A DNA stretch of 16,859 bases from Ruminococcus sp. UBA3280 (GCA_002362175.1 DETU01000087.1:1825-18683); one strand, 5' to 3'. Counted from the stretch's first letter, positions 1-7,350 are shown. The notes: a model not told the origin generated them from the letters alone. Numbers and translations: made by a program.

Positions 1-425
1 TCTGCAATTCCATTTTTATAGTCATAACCCATTTTTCTATAAAATTCTACTGCTGTAATTGATGAAGGGATTTCAATTAGCCTTGCTTTCAGAAAATAAT
101 CATCTTTTTCAAGTGTTTCAATAATTTTTCGTCCAATTCCTTTTCTTTGATATTCAGGAAGTACAAATATTGTGAACAGACTGCTTTCATCTTCTTTTCC
201 CCAGTATGAACCGATTGCACCACAACCAATAATTTTATTATCGTCACACACGACATATAGATTAGTCCAATTTGAGCGTTCAATCAATTTTTCAGCAGTC
301 AAAAAGCTAATATCATTTTCAATATACTCAGGTGAATAATCTTTGATATTTGTTGTTCGTAAGGTTGTAGAAATTACCTCTGCCAGTTCAATTGCATCAT
401 CATTTTGAAATCTTCTAATATCCAT
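1..425 (-). CDS. GNAT family N-acetyltransferase, partial (C-terminus beyond the left edge)
   Basis: Reading the minus strand from 425 gives an open frame of 141 codons that runs off the window, so the last part is missing. It starts MDIRRFQNDDAIELAEV, typical of small GNAT proteins. The acetyl-CoA pyrophosphate loop is seen as QRKGIG (residues 93-98) after the strand FTIFVLP, and the C-terminal GNAT signature AVEFYRKMGY lies at about 125-134. GNAT enzymes move an acetyl group from acetyl-CoA to an amine; the substrate cannot be read from sequence. In-frame ATGs lie at 440, 431 and 425. The 425 start is preferred because GGGAG sits 8 bases upstream, but 440 also has AGGAG three bases upstream. 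It follows the membrane-protein gene by about 37 bases on the same strand and may be its last co-transcribed neighbour. Confidence 0.85.
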   Translation of the reverse strand, partial: MDIRRFQNDDAIELAEVISTTLRTTNIKDYSPEYIENDISFLTAEKLIERSNWTNLYVVCDDNKIIGCGAIGSYWGKEDESSLFTIFVLPEYQRKGIGRKIIETLEKDDYFLKARLIEIPSSITAVEFYRKMGYDYKNGIA

Positions 426-462
426 ATTCATATCTCCCATAAGCTCCTGTTTTTCTCAGAAT

Positions 463-978
463 TCAGCCTGAATATATGTCTGATGACCATGTATACCAGT
501 TGTCACAAAAAGGTTTTCTGTACTTTTCAGGTGAACTTCCGTCATAATTCTCATCAATATATACAAGTTGATAACATCTGATATCAGCACTATTTATTCC
601 GTCACGTTTTTTCAGCTTTTCTTTTTTTACCTGTATATAGAACATCACATCTCCGTCGCTGTCATAGTATACATCAAAATAAGACAAAACAGGATATTTA
701 CTGTCATTCTGATACTGTTTTTGTAACTTCACAAGAATTGCAGTGATTTCATCACAATTACTGCTTTCACTTATTTTTATATGTTTCTTACCCTCATCAT
801 ACAAACCTTCAAGATAATATGAAATTTTTTCAAAATCATCTTTGTTTGTGTAAAAACAGTTTTCTACATATTTGTACGGATAAAAATATGATACTGCCAT
901 AAACAAAATCACAGCAACTAAAGCAACCAAAACTGATATTACAACAATGATATTATGTAACGTCTTTTTATTTCTCAT
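463..978 (-). CDS. Hypothetical membrane-anchored protein
   Basis: I do not recognise the family of this 171-residue protein. It has a short basic N-terminus (MRNKKTLHN), one strong hydrophobic segment at about residues 10-32, and then a hydrophilic mixed alpha/beta domain rich in Tyr, Asp and Lys. This suggests a single-pass protein with its domain outside the cell. Cysteines at about residues 41, 75, 134 and 158 could form disulfides. The ATG overlaps the stop of the upstream GH3 gene by four bases (ATGA, 975-978), and no clear ribosome site of its own is visible, so translational coupling with that lipoprotein gene is likely. This suggests, without proving, a shared role at the cell surface. 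An uncleaved signal anchor is more likely than secretion, because there is no lipobox and no clear cleavage site. Confidence 0.75.
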   Translation of the reverse strand: MRNKKTLHNIIVVISVLVALVAVILFMAVSYFYPYKYVENCFYTNKDDFEKISYYLEGLYDEGKKHIKISESSNCDEITAILVKLQKQYQNDSKYPVLSYFDVYYDSDGDVMFYIQVKKEKLKKRDGINSADIRCYQLVYIDENYDGSSPEKYRKPFCDNWYTWSSDIYSG

Positions 979-2546
979 GAAAACAAACCAAGCTCATATT
1001 TCTGATTGAGTATACGCATAACACTTTCGTCTATTCTTGATTCCGAAATCTCACCACTGTTTACCGCATTACATACAGCATTTACTGCTGACTGCAAATC
1101 TTCGGGCATTAAAATAATGTCAATTCCTGCCTTTACGGACATCACAGCCGCATCACCTGACGAATAAACCGTTGAAATAGTGTTCATCTGCTGTGCGTCG
1201 GTAATAGCTATTCCGTCGAATCCGAGTTCATTCCGGAGATATTCCGTAACGGCTGTATATGAAAGGTCGGCAGGAAGATTGTCACCGAATCCCGTCACAA
1301 TCTGATGACTTACCATAACAAAATCCGCACCTGCATTTATTCCGCTTTTGAAAGGTACAAATTCAGTTTCACGGAGCTGGTCAACAGTTCTGTCAATAAT
1401 AACAAATGAATCATCATGTGTATTGCCGTCCTCTGCACCTAATCCGGGGAAATGTTTGAGAGTTGCACATACACCTGCGTCCTGAAGTCCTGTAGCCACA
1501 CTTGTAGCCATATTTGCCACAACATACGGATTACTGCTGAAAATACGGCTTCCGAGTTCATTATATATATTTATATTAACATCTGCAACAGGTGCAAAGT
1601 CAAGATTAAATCCGATATTATGTAAATCCGAACCGATAGTATAACCTATGTTGTAAGCAGTACCTGCATCATTGCTTTCACCGTAATGTTCCATATTTGA
1701 AAATGACGTTGTACCGAGTTTCTGTGCCACACGAGCAACTGTTCCGCCCTCCTCGTCAACAGCCGTAAACAGTCCGACACCACTTGATTCCTTTGCATAC
1801 TGCTGAACGTTTGAAAGCATATCCCTTGTTTGCGGAACGGAAACAAGATTATCAGCAAAATATATAATTCCACCTACGGGATAATCTTCTATAGCGTTTT
1901 TGGTTGTTTCTCCCGAAGCAGTCGTAGGATAAACACCTGTAAGCTGTTCAGGCTTTACCATAAACATCTGATAAACCTTTTCTTCAAGCGTCATCTGTTC
2001 AAGAAGTTCCTGCGGATTTGAAGGCTTGATTTCGTGTGGCGGAGCAGTTGTAACGGTTGTTGTTACGGCTGTAGTGGTAAGTACTGTTGTAATTACGGTA
2101 ACAGCTGTAGTTGTTGTTGACGACGGAAGATTTGCAGTTGTCTTTGCGGTAGTTGCTTTTGTACTTGCGTTAGGATTTACGGGAACCACATGAGTAGTAC
2201 CTTTTGTACCTGCTGAACTATTATTTCTCGCAGTAGTAGTCCCGCCGACAATATGACCTGTGGTTAACTGTTTTGTTGTTGCCGTTCCTGAAATTTCTCC
2301 TGTGGTTGTCACAGACGAAACAACTTTATTTCCCGAAACAGAAGATGTTGTTACAACACTCCCTGCAACATATCCGCCGACAGACGAAGTACTTACATTA
2401 TCTTCCGACGACTGAGTTTCTGTCTGATTGGTCGGCTGTTCGTTCATAACGGGAATATCCTGCATATTCTGTACAATCTGTCCGCAACCCGTCAGCATCA
2501 TTGAGGCTGTCAGAACGGCGAAAATACTTTTTCTGAAATTTTTCAT
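975..2546 (-). CDS. Glycoside hydrolase family 3 lipoprotein, NagZ-like (putative beta-N-acetylhexosaminidase)
   Basis: This 523-residue protein starts at the ATG at 2546, which has AAAGGAG five to six bases upstream; an in-frame ATG at 2567 has none. Residues 1-21 are a lipoprotein signal peptide with lipobox LTGC (Cys21), so it should be anchored on the outer face of the membrane. Residues about 25-170 form a Thr/Ser/Val-rich low-complexity linker. The GH3 domain fills about 175-523: DEEGGTVAR at 264-272, KHFPGLG at 364-370 and ITDAQQM with the presumed nucleophile Asp450. NagZ-type enzymes remove N-acetylglucosamine from peptidoglycan fragments. The NagZ motif normally ends Asp-Ser/Thr-His; here it reads Asn375-Thr-His377, so the dyad aspartate is replaced. 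It lies 35 bases after queF and overlaps the following membrane-protein gene. The GH3 family is certain; the exact substrate is not. Confidence 0.88.
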   Translation of the reverse strand: MKNFRKSIFAVLTASMMLTGCGQIVQNMQDIPVMNEQPTNQTETQSSEDNVSTSSVGGYVAGSVVTTSSVSGNKVVSSVTTTGEISGTATTKQLTTGHIVGGTTTARNNSSAGTKGTTHVVPVNPNASTKATTAKTTANLPSSTTTTAVTVITTVLTTTAVTTTVTTAPPHEIKPSNPQELLEQMTLEEKVYQMFMVKPEQLTGVYPTTASGETTKNAIEDYPVGGIIYFADNLVSVPQTRDMLSNVQQYAKESSGVGLFTAVDEEGGTVARVAQKLGTTSFSNMEHYGESNDAGTAYNIGYTIGSDLHNIGFNLDFAPVADVNINIYNELGSRIFSSNPYVVANMATSVATGLQDAGVCATLKHFPGLGAEDGNTHDDSFVIIDRTVDQLRETEFVPFKSGINAGADFVMVSHQIVTGFGDNLPADLSYTAVTEYLRNELGFDGIAITDAQQMNTISTVYSSGDAAVMSVKAGIDIILMPEDLQSAVNAVCNAVNSGEISESRIDESVMRILNQKYELGLFS

Positions 2547-2581
2547 GTTATCTCCTTTGGAAAACACTTTCCTTTAAAAAA

Positions 2582-3178
2582 TTATCTGTTATCTACACTT
2601 TCAGGATAAAGGTCATGGTGTGAAAGTCTTTCCCATGCTAACTTTTCCCACTTTGTATCGGGTCTGCCGTAATTGCAGTAAGGGTCAATTGAAATTCCGC
2701 CACGTGGCAGGAACTTTCCCCACACTTCAATATATTTCGGATTCATAAGTTTAATAAGGTCGTTCATGATGATGTTTACGCAGTCCTCGTGAAAGTCACC
2801 ATGATTACGGAAACTGAACAGGTAAAGTTTCAGTGACTTACTTTCAACCATCTTTATATCAGGAATGTACGATATATAAATAGTTGCAAAGTCAGGCTGT
2901 CCCGTAATCGGACAAAGACTTGTGAACTCAGGACAATTGAACTTTACAAAATAGTCACGGTCAGGGTGCTTGTTGTCAAAAGTCTCAAGTACTTCGGGTG
3001 CGTAGTCCGTGGCATACTTTGTGTCCTTGTTTCCGAGATTCTGTAAACCTTCATCAGAACGTGTACCGTTTTTTTCTGTCTCTTTCTTGTCATCGAAAAA
3101 ATCGGAAGTACCTGCTTTAATCTCGCCCATTACCTCCTCAAACATTTTTTTCATTTCGTCACGGAAATTCATATCCAT
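2582..3178 (-). CDS. queF: NADPH-dependent preQ0 reductase QueF, with an N-terminal extension
   Basis: QueF reduces the nitrile of preQ0 to the amine of preQ1, the last step before insertion into tRNA. The core matches the short (YkvM-type) QueF closely: FNCPEFTSLCP with the thioimide-forming Cys89, Asp96 in TGQPD, the ESKSLK NADPH motif at 112-117, and His130-Glu131 in GDFHED. These are offset by 34 residues from the Bacillus subtilis positions as I remember them (Cys55, Asp62, His96, Glu97). The chosen ATG at 3178 has GGAGG eight bases upstream and gives 198 residues. The usual length is about 165, so about 34 acidic, probably helical residues (MDMNFRDEMKKMFEE onward) are added. An upstream in-frame ATG at 3214 lacks a ribosome site. 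The gene follows the 93-residue gene by about 43 bases. Confidence 0.96.
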   Translation of the reverse strand: MDMNFRDEMKKMFEEVMGEIKAGTSDFFDDKKETEKNGTRSDEGLQNLGNKDTKYATDYAPEVLETFDNKHPDRDYFVKFNCPEFTSLCPITGQPDFATIYISYIPDIKMVESKSLKLYLFSFRNHGDFHEDCVNIIMNDLIKLMNPKYIEVWGKFLPRGGISIDPYCNYGRPDTKWEKLAWERLSHHDLYPESVDNR

Positions 3179-3221
3179 AATAATAGCCTCCATATTTCTA
3201 ATGCAGTATTGCATTTATTTT

Positions 3222-3503
3222 TTATCTCGCACCGTCCATGTATGCACCATATGCTTCATTTTCTATTTCTTCTGCTGTCATATTTCTGAACTCCTCAATC
3301 GTTCTGCAAATTCCTCTTTCATAAGATGAACAGCAGATATAATTCCCGTCATCATCTTCGTAAAATTCAGCATTTATACGCACTTTCCAGTTCATATCTT
3401 TCGAACTTACATACACAATATATCTGTGTTTTCCTAAAGATTCTCCTGTAACTCCCGACGTAATTATATCTTCCTTTTTCACAATAATATAATTTCTGTA
3501 CAT
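3222..3503 (-). CDS. Small hypothetical protein between queC and queF
   Basis: This protein of 93 residues belongs to no family I recognise. It has an N-terminal beta-rich part (YRNYIIVKKEDIITSG, then RYIVYVSSKDMNWKVRINAEF), an acidic turn EDDDGN, Cys56-Cys57 in YICCSSYERG, and a C-terminal helix TAEEIENEAYG. No signal peptide or membrane segment is seen. The ATG at 3503 has GGGGGA about eight bases upstream, and the reading frame is clean, so I take it as a real gene. It sits between two preQ1 genes and could share their transcript, but a hairpin in the gap before it leaves open a separate unit with queF. No function is proposed. Confidence 0.65.
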   Translation of the reverse strand: MYRNYIIVKKEDIITSGVTGESLGKHRYIVYVSSKDMNWKVRINAEFYEDDDGNYICCSSYERGICRTIEEFRNMTAEEIENEAYGAYMDGAR

Positions 3504-3522
3504 ACTATTTTTCCCCCGTCAC

Positions 3523-3550
3523 AAAAAATATTAATCTGAAATGCAGATTA
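3523..3550 (-). terminator. Weak hairpin with T-run after queC (possible terminator)
   Basis: On the minus strand, TAATCTG and CAGATTA form a 7-bp stem with a 5-base loop (3532-3550), and a run of six T follows after four bases (3523-3528). The stem is AT-rich and not directly joined to the T-run, so termination would be partial at best. It lies in the 86-base gap between queC and the 93-residue gene. Confidence 0.35.
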
Positions 3551-3589
3551 TCATATCTGATATTTTCATTATAATTTTACAGATAATAT

Positions 3590-4273
3590 CTATTTTATCA
3601 TAAGTGGGTCTGTAACACCATTAGCTTCAAATGCTGATATTCTGTCACGGCAAGTTCCACATACTCCGCAAGGTTTGTCACCGCCCTCATAACAACTCCA
3701 TGTCAGTTCATACGGCACACCCAGTTCAAGACCTTTCTTAACAACGTCGGCTTTTGTGAGGTTTACAAAAGGTGCGATAATTTCAAGCTGTTTACCGCTT
3801 CCGAGATATATAGCCTTGTTCATAGCGTCATTGAAATCGGACGAACAGTCAGGGTAAGCATTTCCTGCTGAATCGTCACTGTGAGCTCCGTAATAAATTA
3901 CAGAACAGTCATTAGAAAGTGCTATACTTGCGGCGGTGGCAAGAAAAAGACCGTTTCTAAAAGGAACATATGTGGAAACGGGTTTGCCGTCTGTTTTTTC
4001 AAGCTGTTCCGCATACGTTTCCTGCGGTATATCGTCTTTTGAACCTGACAGCAAAGAACAGTCGGAATCCGCAAATATCAAAGCAAGGTCAAGTGTTTTA
4101 AGCTTAACACCGTAATATTCCGCAATTTTTTCAGAGCATTTAATTTCCTTGTCATGTTTCTGTCCATAGTATACGGAAAGTGCAATGACATTTTCTGCTC
4201 CGTATTTATCAACCGCCATTGCAAGACAGGTTGAACTGTCAACGCCTCCGCTGAAAAGTACAAGTGCTTTCAT
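3590..4273 (-). CDS. queC: 7-cyano-7-deazaguanine (preQ0) synthase QueC
   Basis: QueC uses ATP and ammonia to turn 7-carboxy-7-deazaguanine into preQ0. The protein of 227 residues has normal length. The PP-loop SGGVDS lies at residues 8-13, right after the first strand KALVLF. The four zinc cysteines near the C-terminus are Cys194, Cys202, Cys205 and Cys208 (C-x7-C-x2-C-x2-C). Other family segments seen are YVPFRNGLFL and the GAHSDD stretch. The ATG at 4273 has GGAGG nine bases upstream. It follows folE by about 35 bases in the que operon, downstream of the preQ1 riboswitch. Confidence 0.97.
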   Translation of the reverse strand: MKALVLFSGGVDSSTCLAMAVDKYGAENVIALSVYYGQKHDKEIKCSEKIAEYYGVKLKTLDLALIFADSDCSLLSGSKDDIPQETYAEQLEKTDGKPVSTYVPFRNGLFLATAASIALSNDCSVIYYGAHSDDSAGNAYPDCSSDFNDAMNKAIYLGSGKQLEIIAPFVNLTKADVVKKGLELGVPYELTWSCYEGGDKPCGVCGTCRDRISAFEANGVTDPLMIK

Positions 4274-4308
4274 AAAAAATTTCCTCCCTCAATTTAAAAT
4301 ATTGTCTG

Positions 4309-4869
4309 TCAGTCAAGCAACTCCTGCAAATCTCTTTTTTCCTTGAAAGCTCCGCAGTAAGTCCTTGTTTCAGTCTTTGATGACGCATTTCTTATGCCCC
4401 TTGCAGTCATACAGCTATGTGAACCAACTATTTTTACACCAACGTCCGATGAACCTGTGGCTTCTGAAATAATTTCGGCAATGTCACGCCCGAGACGCTC
4501 CTGCAACTGTAGTCTTTTTGCTGCCATATCACATATACGTGCAATCTTGCTCAGACCAAGCACACGACCTTTCGGAATATATGCAACGTTAACAGTCATA
4601 TCGTACATCAAAGCCATATGATGCTCACAGTAGCTGAAAACCGTTATGTCTTTCATAACAACTGCCGTCTGTGTATCGTCTGCGGACTCTTCAAAGGTTT
4701 TCCCGAACATCTCGGCAATTTCATGATTAGTATATGAAATACCCTCAAAAACCTCCTCAAACATTCCTGCTACTCTTTTCGGTGTTTCCCTAAGTCCCTC
4801 ACGGTCGGGATTTTCGCCTATAGCTTCAAGCAGTCCCCTTATATGATATTCTATTGCTTTCTTATCCAT
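4309..4869 (-). CDS. folE: GTP cyclohydrolase I FolE
   Basis: FolE opens GTP to 7,8-dihydroneopterin triphosphate, the first step of both folate and deazaguanine synthesis. Translation most likely begins at the ATG at 4869 (MDKKAIEYHIRGLL), which has AAAGGAG about ten bases upstream and lies six bases after the queE stop; an in-frame ATG at 4902 would overlap queE and lacks a site. This gives 186 residues, normal for the family. The zinc ligands are visible as Cys81 and His84 in YCEHH and Cys153 in SHSCMTARG. The PDREGLRETPKRV segment at 21-33 is a family hallmark. After CEHH the sequence is MALMYDM rather than the more common LLPF-like stretch, which I recall from other clostridial FolE. Its place between queE and queC suggests it serves preQ1 synthesis here, under riboswitch control. 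Confidence 0.96.
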   Translation of the reverse strand: MDKKAIEYHIRGLLEAIGENPDREGLRETPKRVAGMFEEVFEGISYTNHEIAEMFGKTFEESADDTQTAVVMKDITVFSYCEHHMALMYDMTVNVAYIPKGRVLGLSKIARICDMAAKRLQLQERLGRDIAEIISEATGSSDVGVKIVGSHSCMTARGIRNASSKTETRTYCGAFKEKRDLQELLD

Positions 4870-4874
4870 AAAAA

Positions 4875-5540
4875 TCAAACTCCTTTTCTGTCCGGACTCC
4901 ATATAAATTTATGTAACTGCAACTGCAAACGGACATTATTAAGTTTCTTTTCCTTTAAAAATTCCACTATCTCCGCAGGACTTATTTTCCCGAAAACCGC
5001 ACTGAAATAAACAGTACATTTTTCCGTAAGGGAAAACCTTTCAATTATTTCAACCGCCTTTTCCAAATCGGAAATACTTCCTGCGACAAACTTAACAACG
5101 TCGTTTTTTGAAAGATAATCATAATTTTCAGTAAGCATAAAGTTTTCCATATTGCTTGACGGCAGTTTATAATCAAGTGTAAAATCAGGACGATAATCTT
5201 TTTTACTTAGTTCCTGAACCGAAATACTTCCGTTCGTCTCTATCTCAACACGACATTCATTCTTCATAAGCATTTCAATAAGACGATATATATCAGTCTG
5301 TAAAAGCGGTTCACCGCCTGTAAGCGTTACGTTTTTAACTCCCGTACCGATAATATATTCCGTAATTTCTTCCGCAGAAAGCATTTCGGCTTTACAGTCA
5401 TCGGAGTCTGCCCACTTTGTATCGCAGTAAGAACATCTTAAATTACACTTTCTGAAACGTATGAAAACAGCAAGTTCCCCTGCCCGTTTCCCCTCTCCGT
5501 TTATACTCACAAATTTTTCTGCAACAGGATAAAGAATCAT
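4875..5540 (-). CDS. queE: 7-carboxy-7-deazaguanine synthase QueE (radical SAM)
   Basis: QueE contracts the ring of 6-carboxytetrahydropterin to 7-carboxy-7-deazaguanine with S-adenosylmethionine and a 4Fe-4S cluster. The cluster motif is the standard C-x3-C-x2-C, Cys32, Cys36 and Cys39 in KCNLRCSYCD. The N-terminal FVSINGEG (10-17) matches the QueE substrate motif, and TGGEPLLQ (74-81) binds SAM. It has 221 residues, close to the usual length. The ATG at 5540 overlaps the stop of queD by four bases (ATGA), and AAGGAGG lies four bases upstream inside the end of queD, so the two are translated together. Confidence 0.97.
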   Translation of the reverse strand: MILYPVAEKFVSINGEGKRAGELAVFIRFRKCNLRCSYCDTKWADSDDCKAEMLSAEEITEYIIGTGVKNVTLTGGEPLLQTDIYRLIEMLMKNECRVEIETNGSISVQELSKKDYRPDFTLDYKLPSSNMENFMLTENYDYLSKNDVVKFVAGSISDLEKAVEIIERFSLTEKCTVYFSAVFGKISPAEIVEFLKEKKLNNVRLQLQLHKFIWSPDRKGV

Positions 5541-5962
5541 TTTTCCTCCTTGTAAACGGCACAGTTATCGGGTGTTTCATAAACTGTAACTTCTGCAATT
5601 CTGAAACCCTTTTCGGAAAATTTCTTATAGAAATAATATGCGAAATTTTCGGCTGTAGGTCTGAAATCAACTTCAATAAGACGGAAATTTTCGTCATTGA
5701 GTGCCTGAACAGTTGCAGGTTTAAGCGTATTTTTTTCGTAAATAAGTGCATGGTCAAAACTGTCGGCAACCGCACGGACTTCATGTTTCAGGTCTCCGAA
5801 ATCAACAAGCATACCCCTTTTTGTACCTGATAACTGTAAACTTTCGCCCTCTGCACTCACTTCAATCGTCCAGCGGTGACCATGAATATTGGCACACTTT
5901 CCCTCATATCCTGCAAGAAAATGTGCTGAATCAAAAGAAGCCGAAGTTTTAAGATAATACAT
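5537..5962 (-). CDS. queD: 6-carboxytetrahydropterin synthase QueD
   Basis: QueD converts dihydroneopterin triphosphate, the FolE product, to 6-carboxytetrahydropterin. The protein of 141 residues shows zinc ligands His14 (DSAHFL), His27 and His29, and the catalytic Cys23 in the family motif C-x3-HGH. Asp70-His71 (SFDHAL) and the PTAEN glutamate near residue 113 complete the active site. The ATG at 5962 has AGAGGA seven bases upstream. It is the first gene of the que operon, directly after the riboswitch terminator. Confidence 0.97.
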   Translation of the reverse strand: MYYLKTSASFDSAHFLAGYEGKCANIHGHRWTIEVSAEGESLQLSGTKRGMLVDFGDLKHEVRAVADSFDHALIYEKNTLKPATVQALNDENFRLIEVDFRPTAENFAYYFYKKFSEKGFRIAEVTVYETPDNCAVYKEEK

Positions 5963-5979
5963 TTATCATTCCTCTTTTC

Positions 5980-6014
5980 AAAAAATGCAGTCAGAAAAAG
6001 CTCCTGACTGCATT
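5980..6014 (-). terminator. Attenuator (intrinsic terminator) of the que riboswitch
   Basis: On the minus strand, AATGCAGTCAG and CTGACTGCATT form a perfect 11-bp stem around a 9-base loop (5984-6014), followed directly by T residues (six T at 5980-5985, two of them in the stem). It lies 18 bases before queD. A rival pairing uses the upstream GCATTATA (6043-6050) with TATAATGC (6010-6017), which shares the 5' side of the terminator stem and would act as antiterminator. Confidence 0.9.
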
Positions 6015-6042
6015 ATAATTTTAAATCTTTAAGTTTAAACAA

Positions 6043-6093
6043 TATAATGCCCGTAGTTTTGTTTTAAGACAGGATGGTGCAAACGAACTGTCT
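6043..6093 (-). ncRNA. preQ1-I riboswitch aptamer
   Basis: The leader of queD carries a 6-bp hairpin AGACAG/CTGTCT (6088-6093 and 6067-6072). Its Pyr/Cyt-rich loop begins TTCG and contains CACCATC, and an A-rich tail AAAACAAAACTACGGGC follows. This is the layout of preQ1-I: P1 stem, loop starting UUC, then a tail like AAAACAAAACUA that folds back on P1, while CGU of the loop can pair with ACG of the tail to close the H-type pseudoknot. The tail runs into GCATTATA, the proposed antiterminator strand, so preQ1 binding should favour the terminator and lower que expression. The assignment rests on this motif and on the position before a complete preQ1 pathway. Confidence 0.85.
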
Positions 6094-6099
6094 TTTAAG

Positions 6100-6128
6100 A
6101 TTATACCATATATCTTTTAAAAAGTCAA
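6100..6128 (-). promoter_or_regulatory. Promoter of the que operon
   Basis: On the minus strand, TTGACT (6123-6128), a 17-base spacer and TATAAT (6100-6105) form a near-consensus sigma-A promoter. Transcription should start near 6093, exactly at the riboswitch P1 stem. Confidence 0.9.
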
Positions 6129-6141
6129 TACGGAATATAAA

Positions 6142-7350
6142 TTATCCTGCCGGTTGTTCTTCAGGAGTACCGTCTGATTTATAAAGACATTTAAGTATAA
6201 TCGGAGTTGCTACGGACGAAACAATAATAAGCAGAATTACACAAGCAAAATATTTTGCGTCAAGCATACCGACGGAAAGCCCTTTCTGTGCAACGATAAG
6301 TGCCACTTCACCTCTTGTCATCATTCCGACACCTACTTTAAGACTATCCCTTAAATTATATTTCATAAGCTTTGCGGTAAGTCCACAGCCGATTACTTTT
6401 GTAAGAAGTGCGACAAGTACAAATCCAATCGAAAACAACAGCAGTTCCTTTGTGAAACCACTAAATTCAGTTTTAAGACCGATACTTGCAAAGAAAACAG
6501 GTCCGAAAAGCATATAGGAATTTATGTCAACTTTTCTTGCGATGTAGTCTGAATCTTTAAGACTGCAAAGAATAAGACCCGCAACATAAGCACCTGTTAT
6601 GTCGGCTATCCCGAAAAACTCCTCAGCCGCAAACGCCATAAACATACACATTGCAAGCCCAAGTATTGGGATTCTTCTCTGATGAGGATATTTCTTGTCT
6701 ATAAACTTGAATAAGTAATAAGTAAGGAATCCGACACCGAAACTGAACACAATGAAAAGTCCCGTATTTATAAGTACGTCCGATGGCTTTGAATCGGGAT
6801 TCTTGAAACCTATAACAAAAGTAAGAACTATAATTCCTATAACGTCATCAATAATCGCACTGCTGAGAATAAGAGTTCCTATATTTTCTTTAAGGTGACC
6901 GAGTTCTTTAAGAGTCTGAACAGTAATTCCTACAGAAGTCGCCGTCATTATAGTACCGATAAAAACAGCTCTGAAAAAGCTTTCACTTCCTACAGCTCCG
7001 AATCCGTAAAAACTTCCGTAAAGAACCGTACCGCCTGCAAGCGGAACAAATACGCCAATACAAGCTATCAGTAAAGCTTTAGGTCCTGTTTTCAGCAGGT
7101 CTTTCATGTTTGTTTCAAGTCCTGCTCCGAACATAAGCATTACAACACCGATTTCAGAAAGTAATGAAAGGTATTCAGCACCTGCATAGTCCGCACCGCC
7201 TAAAATTCCCAAACAACTCGGACCTATCAGCAGACCTGCTATAATTTCACCTACCACCTGCGGTGCTTTGAGTTTCTGGGCAATAAGTCCGCATAGTTTT
7301 GCCGATACGATTATTATCGCCAAATCCCTAAAAAATGATATTCTGTCCAT
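6142..7350 (-). CDS. Cation:proton antiporter, CPA2 family (NapA-like)
   Basis: This 402-residue membrane protein has about 12-13 hydrophobic segments and belongs to the monovalent cation:proton antiporter 2 family. The ion-binding pair is seen as SSAIIDDVIGI with Asp168-Asp169, the two-aspartate arrangement of NapA-type electrogenic Na+/H+ exchangers, and TATSVGITVQTL (136-147) matches the broken helix opposite. The first segment PQVVGEIIAGLLIGPS is a CPA2 hallmark. There is no C-terminal RCK/TrkA-N domain as in KefB/KefC, which argues against a glutathione-gated K+ efflux system. The ATG at 7350 has a weak GAGAG site. Its own promoter lies upstream, divergent from hen1. The stop is only 13 bases from the que promoter and no terminator lies between, so read-through into the riboswitch leader is possible. 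Substrate (Na+ or K+) is not certain. Confidence 0.9.
   Translation of the reverse strand: MDRISFFRDLAIIIVSAKLCGLIAQKLKAPQVVGEIIAGLLIGPSCLGILGGADYAGAEYLSLLSEIGVVMLMFGAGLETNMKDLLKTGPKALLIACIGVFVPLAGGTVLYGSFYGFGAVGSESFFRAVFIGTIMTATSVGITVQTLKELGHLKENIGTLILSSAIIDDVIGIIVLTFVIGFKNPDSKPSDVLINTGLFIVFSFGVGFLTYYLFKFIDKKYPHQRRIPILGLAMCMFMAFAAEEFFGIADITGAYVAGLILCSLKDSDYIARKVDINSYMLFGPVFFASIGLKTEFSGFTKELLLFSIGFVLVALLTKVIGCGLTAKLMKYNLRDSLKVGVGMMTRGEVALIVAQKGLSVGMLDAKYFACVILLIIVSSVATPIILKCLYKSDGTPEEQPAG

Noticed and set aside
2427..2456. DIPVMN occurs in both the GH3 lipoprotein N-terminus and the C-terminus of the disordered protein (near 12070)
   Set aside because: Six residues in two low-complexity regions, with different codons and different cell locations; most likely chance.
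3200..3215. Inverted repeat AATGCA-N4-TGCATT before queF
   Set aside because: The 6-bp AT-rich stem has no T-run and no link to a promoter, so I cannot call it a terminator or an operator.
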